DNA from: Bacteroidota bacterium
Lineage (GTDB): Bacteria > Bacteroidota > Bacteroidia > Flavobacteriales_D > Crocinitomicaceae
Length of the DNA: 64,000 nucleotides
NCBI GenBank assembly: GCA_030148165.1
Contig: JASBTZ010000005.1
Coordinates: forward strand, 62,001 to 126,000
Reading direction: 5' to 3'
Shown here: one piece after another, positions 63,349-64,000 of the stretch
Position numbering within the stretch: position 1 is the stretch's first letter
Layout of the letters: each line of letters opens with the position of its first letter
Made by a program: the position numbers and the translations under genes
Notes under the pieces: model-generated
What the model saw: only the letters and a program-made list of their open reading frames with translations
Database searches by the model: none
What the model was told of the DNA's origin: nothing

Positions 63349-64000
63349 ATGTTCAAAAAAATCATCCTCTTTCTAATCCTCACGGTTAGTATCGTCTGGC
63401 TAGCCTATGTTGGACTGGACATCATGAGTGATGATAATAAGTACCATCCTGAACAGTTATTCGCTAAGGCAGATGGTGAACTCCTGATTGTCCTACGTCC
63501 CATTGAAACAAAGATTGCCGCAATTGAATCTTTCGATAGCAAGATCAATGGGGAACTCTATGCCAAGATCAATAAGGAATCTTTTGATCGGGCCTATATA
63601 TCGGAAAATCGTCCGCACGCCCTGTTAATCCGAAACGATGGGTGGAATCTTCAAAAGATCGATGAACTGCTAGGAACCAGCACTACAAGCAAGAATGAAC
63701 TTACATTTGATGGCTACCAAATCCGATTTCTCAAAAAACACCTCTATTTATGGAAGGGAGACCTTGATTACGAAGCCAATAATGGTGATTTCAAATACGA
63801 TAAGAATGCTTCCGCTGCGATAGTACGATTTAAAGATGAAAATGAAATTGGATCTTATACAGATGTCTATTTTAAAGACGGAGGTCTTATCAATTTTATC
63901 ACGAAAGATAAGGCTATTAAAGCCGGTAAAAAGGTTGACGATCAGGAGCTGTTTTCCGGATATATCTCCAGGGCAATCTCGTCCTATCATTTTTATGAAC
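63349..64000 (+). CDS. N-terminal part of a membrane-anchored or exported protein of unknown function
   Basis: An open frame from ATG at 63349 that runs to the window edge (217 residues, no stop). A single hydrophobic segment at about residues 4-22 after MFKK is a signal or anchor. The rest is polar and mixed alpha/beta, with AKADGELLIVLRP near 42 and RFLKKHLYLWKGDLDY near 126; no family is recognised. A TATTTTTG sequence at 63326-63333 is a plausible -7 box. The gene is cut off, so its length and domains are unknown. Confidence 0.65.
   Translation, partial: MFKKIILFLILTVSIVWLAYVGLDIMSDDNKYHPEQLFAKADGELLIVLRPIETKIAAIESFDSKINGELYAKINKESFDRAYISENRPHALLIRNDGWNLQKIDELLGTSTTSKNELTFDGYQIRFLKKHLYLWKGDLDYEANNGDFKYDKNASAAIVRFKDENEIGSYTDVYFKDGGLINFITKDKAIKAGKKVDDQELFSGYISRAISSYHFYE

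Overview
The window is a stretch of chromosome from a member of the Bacteroidota, most likely Flavobacteriales-like. Several independent signs support this. There is a PorV-like/C25-peptidase pair of the type IX secretion system. Promoters of the Bacteroidota type (TTTG/TTG, about 19 nt, TAnnTTTG) stand before rplM, icd and a DUF2461 gene. There is a bacterial GGGP-synthase-family gene, the DUF4783-nadC-rlmH neighbourhood, a monomeric isocitrate dehydrogenase, a fused branched-chain-type 2-oxoacid dehydrogenase E1, and a MarR/FadB-like/thiolase/acyl-CoA dehydrogenase operon. Genes are tightly packed: no gap exceeds 300 bases, and I saw no tRNA, rRNA, insertion sequence, integrase or CRISPR array.

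Layout. 1-3.7 kb: housekeeping genes (phosphopantetheinyl transferase, GGGP synthase family, nadC, DUF4783, rlmH). 3.7-26.9 kb: a large surface-glycan locus. It holds a multi-pass membrane protein that could be a polymerase, a flippase, a PAPS sulfotransferase, five glycosyltransferases, three zinc-ribbon methyltransferases, two asparagine-synthase-type amidotransferases, two hexapeptide acyltransferases around a PIG-L deacetylase, a UDP-GlcNAc 2-epimerase homologue, a HisH/HisF/WbpG-type sugar amidation trio, and an O-acyltransferase. 26.9-33.3 kb: rdgB, icd, two exported proteins, a group II truncated haemoglobin and an OmpA-family protein. 33.4-37.6 kb: translation genes on the minus strand (frr, pyrH, tsf, rpsB, rpsI, rplM). 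37.7-40.9 kb: a crotonase, an RRM protein, a coiled-coil membrane protein, purS and pssA.

41-47.3 kb: the PorV-like protein and a 1727-residue C25 peptidase. 47.3-54.6 kb, minus strand: a SpoIIE-type phosphatase, an lpxD homologue, the fused 2-oxoacid dehydrogenase E1, a DPP-IV-type peptidase and a DUF2461 protein. 54.6-61.5 kb: an unknown acidic protein, a hotdog thioesterase and the beta-oxidation operon. 61.5-64 kb: two small exported proteins, rnhB, and an exported or membrane-anchored protein cut off by the window edge.

The glycan locus is the accessory part and the most interesting. Its gene content predicts a lipid-linked oligosaccharide whose sugars carry acetamidino groups and amidated uronic acids, probably with N-acyl exchange, O-acylation, methylation and sulfation. 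The HisF-like protein has lost the catalytic aspartate of true HisF, which fits a role in delivering ammonia to the WbpG-type enzyme rather than in histidine synthesis. The clearest oddity outside this locus is ribosomal protein S2, which carries a charged linker and a C-terminal domain resembling Rho-N/SAP modules.
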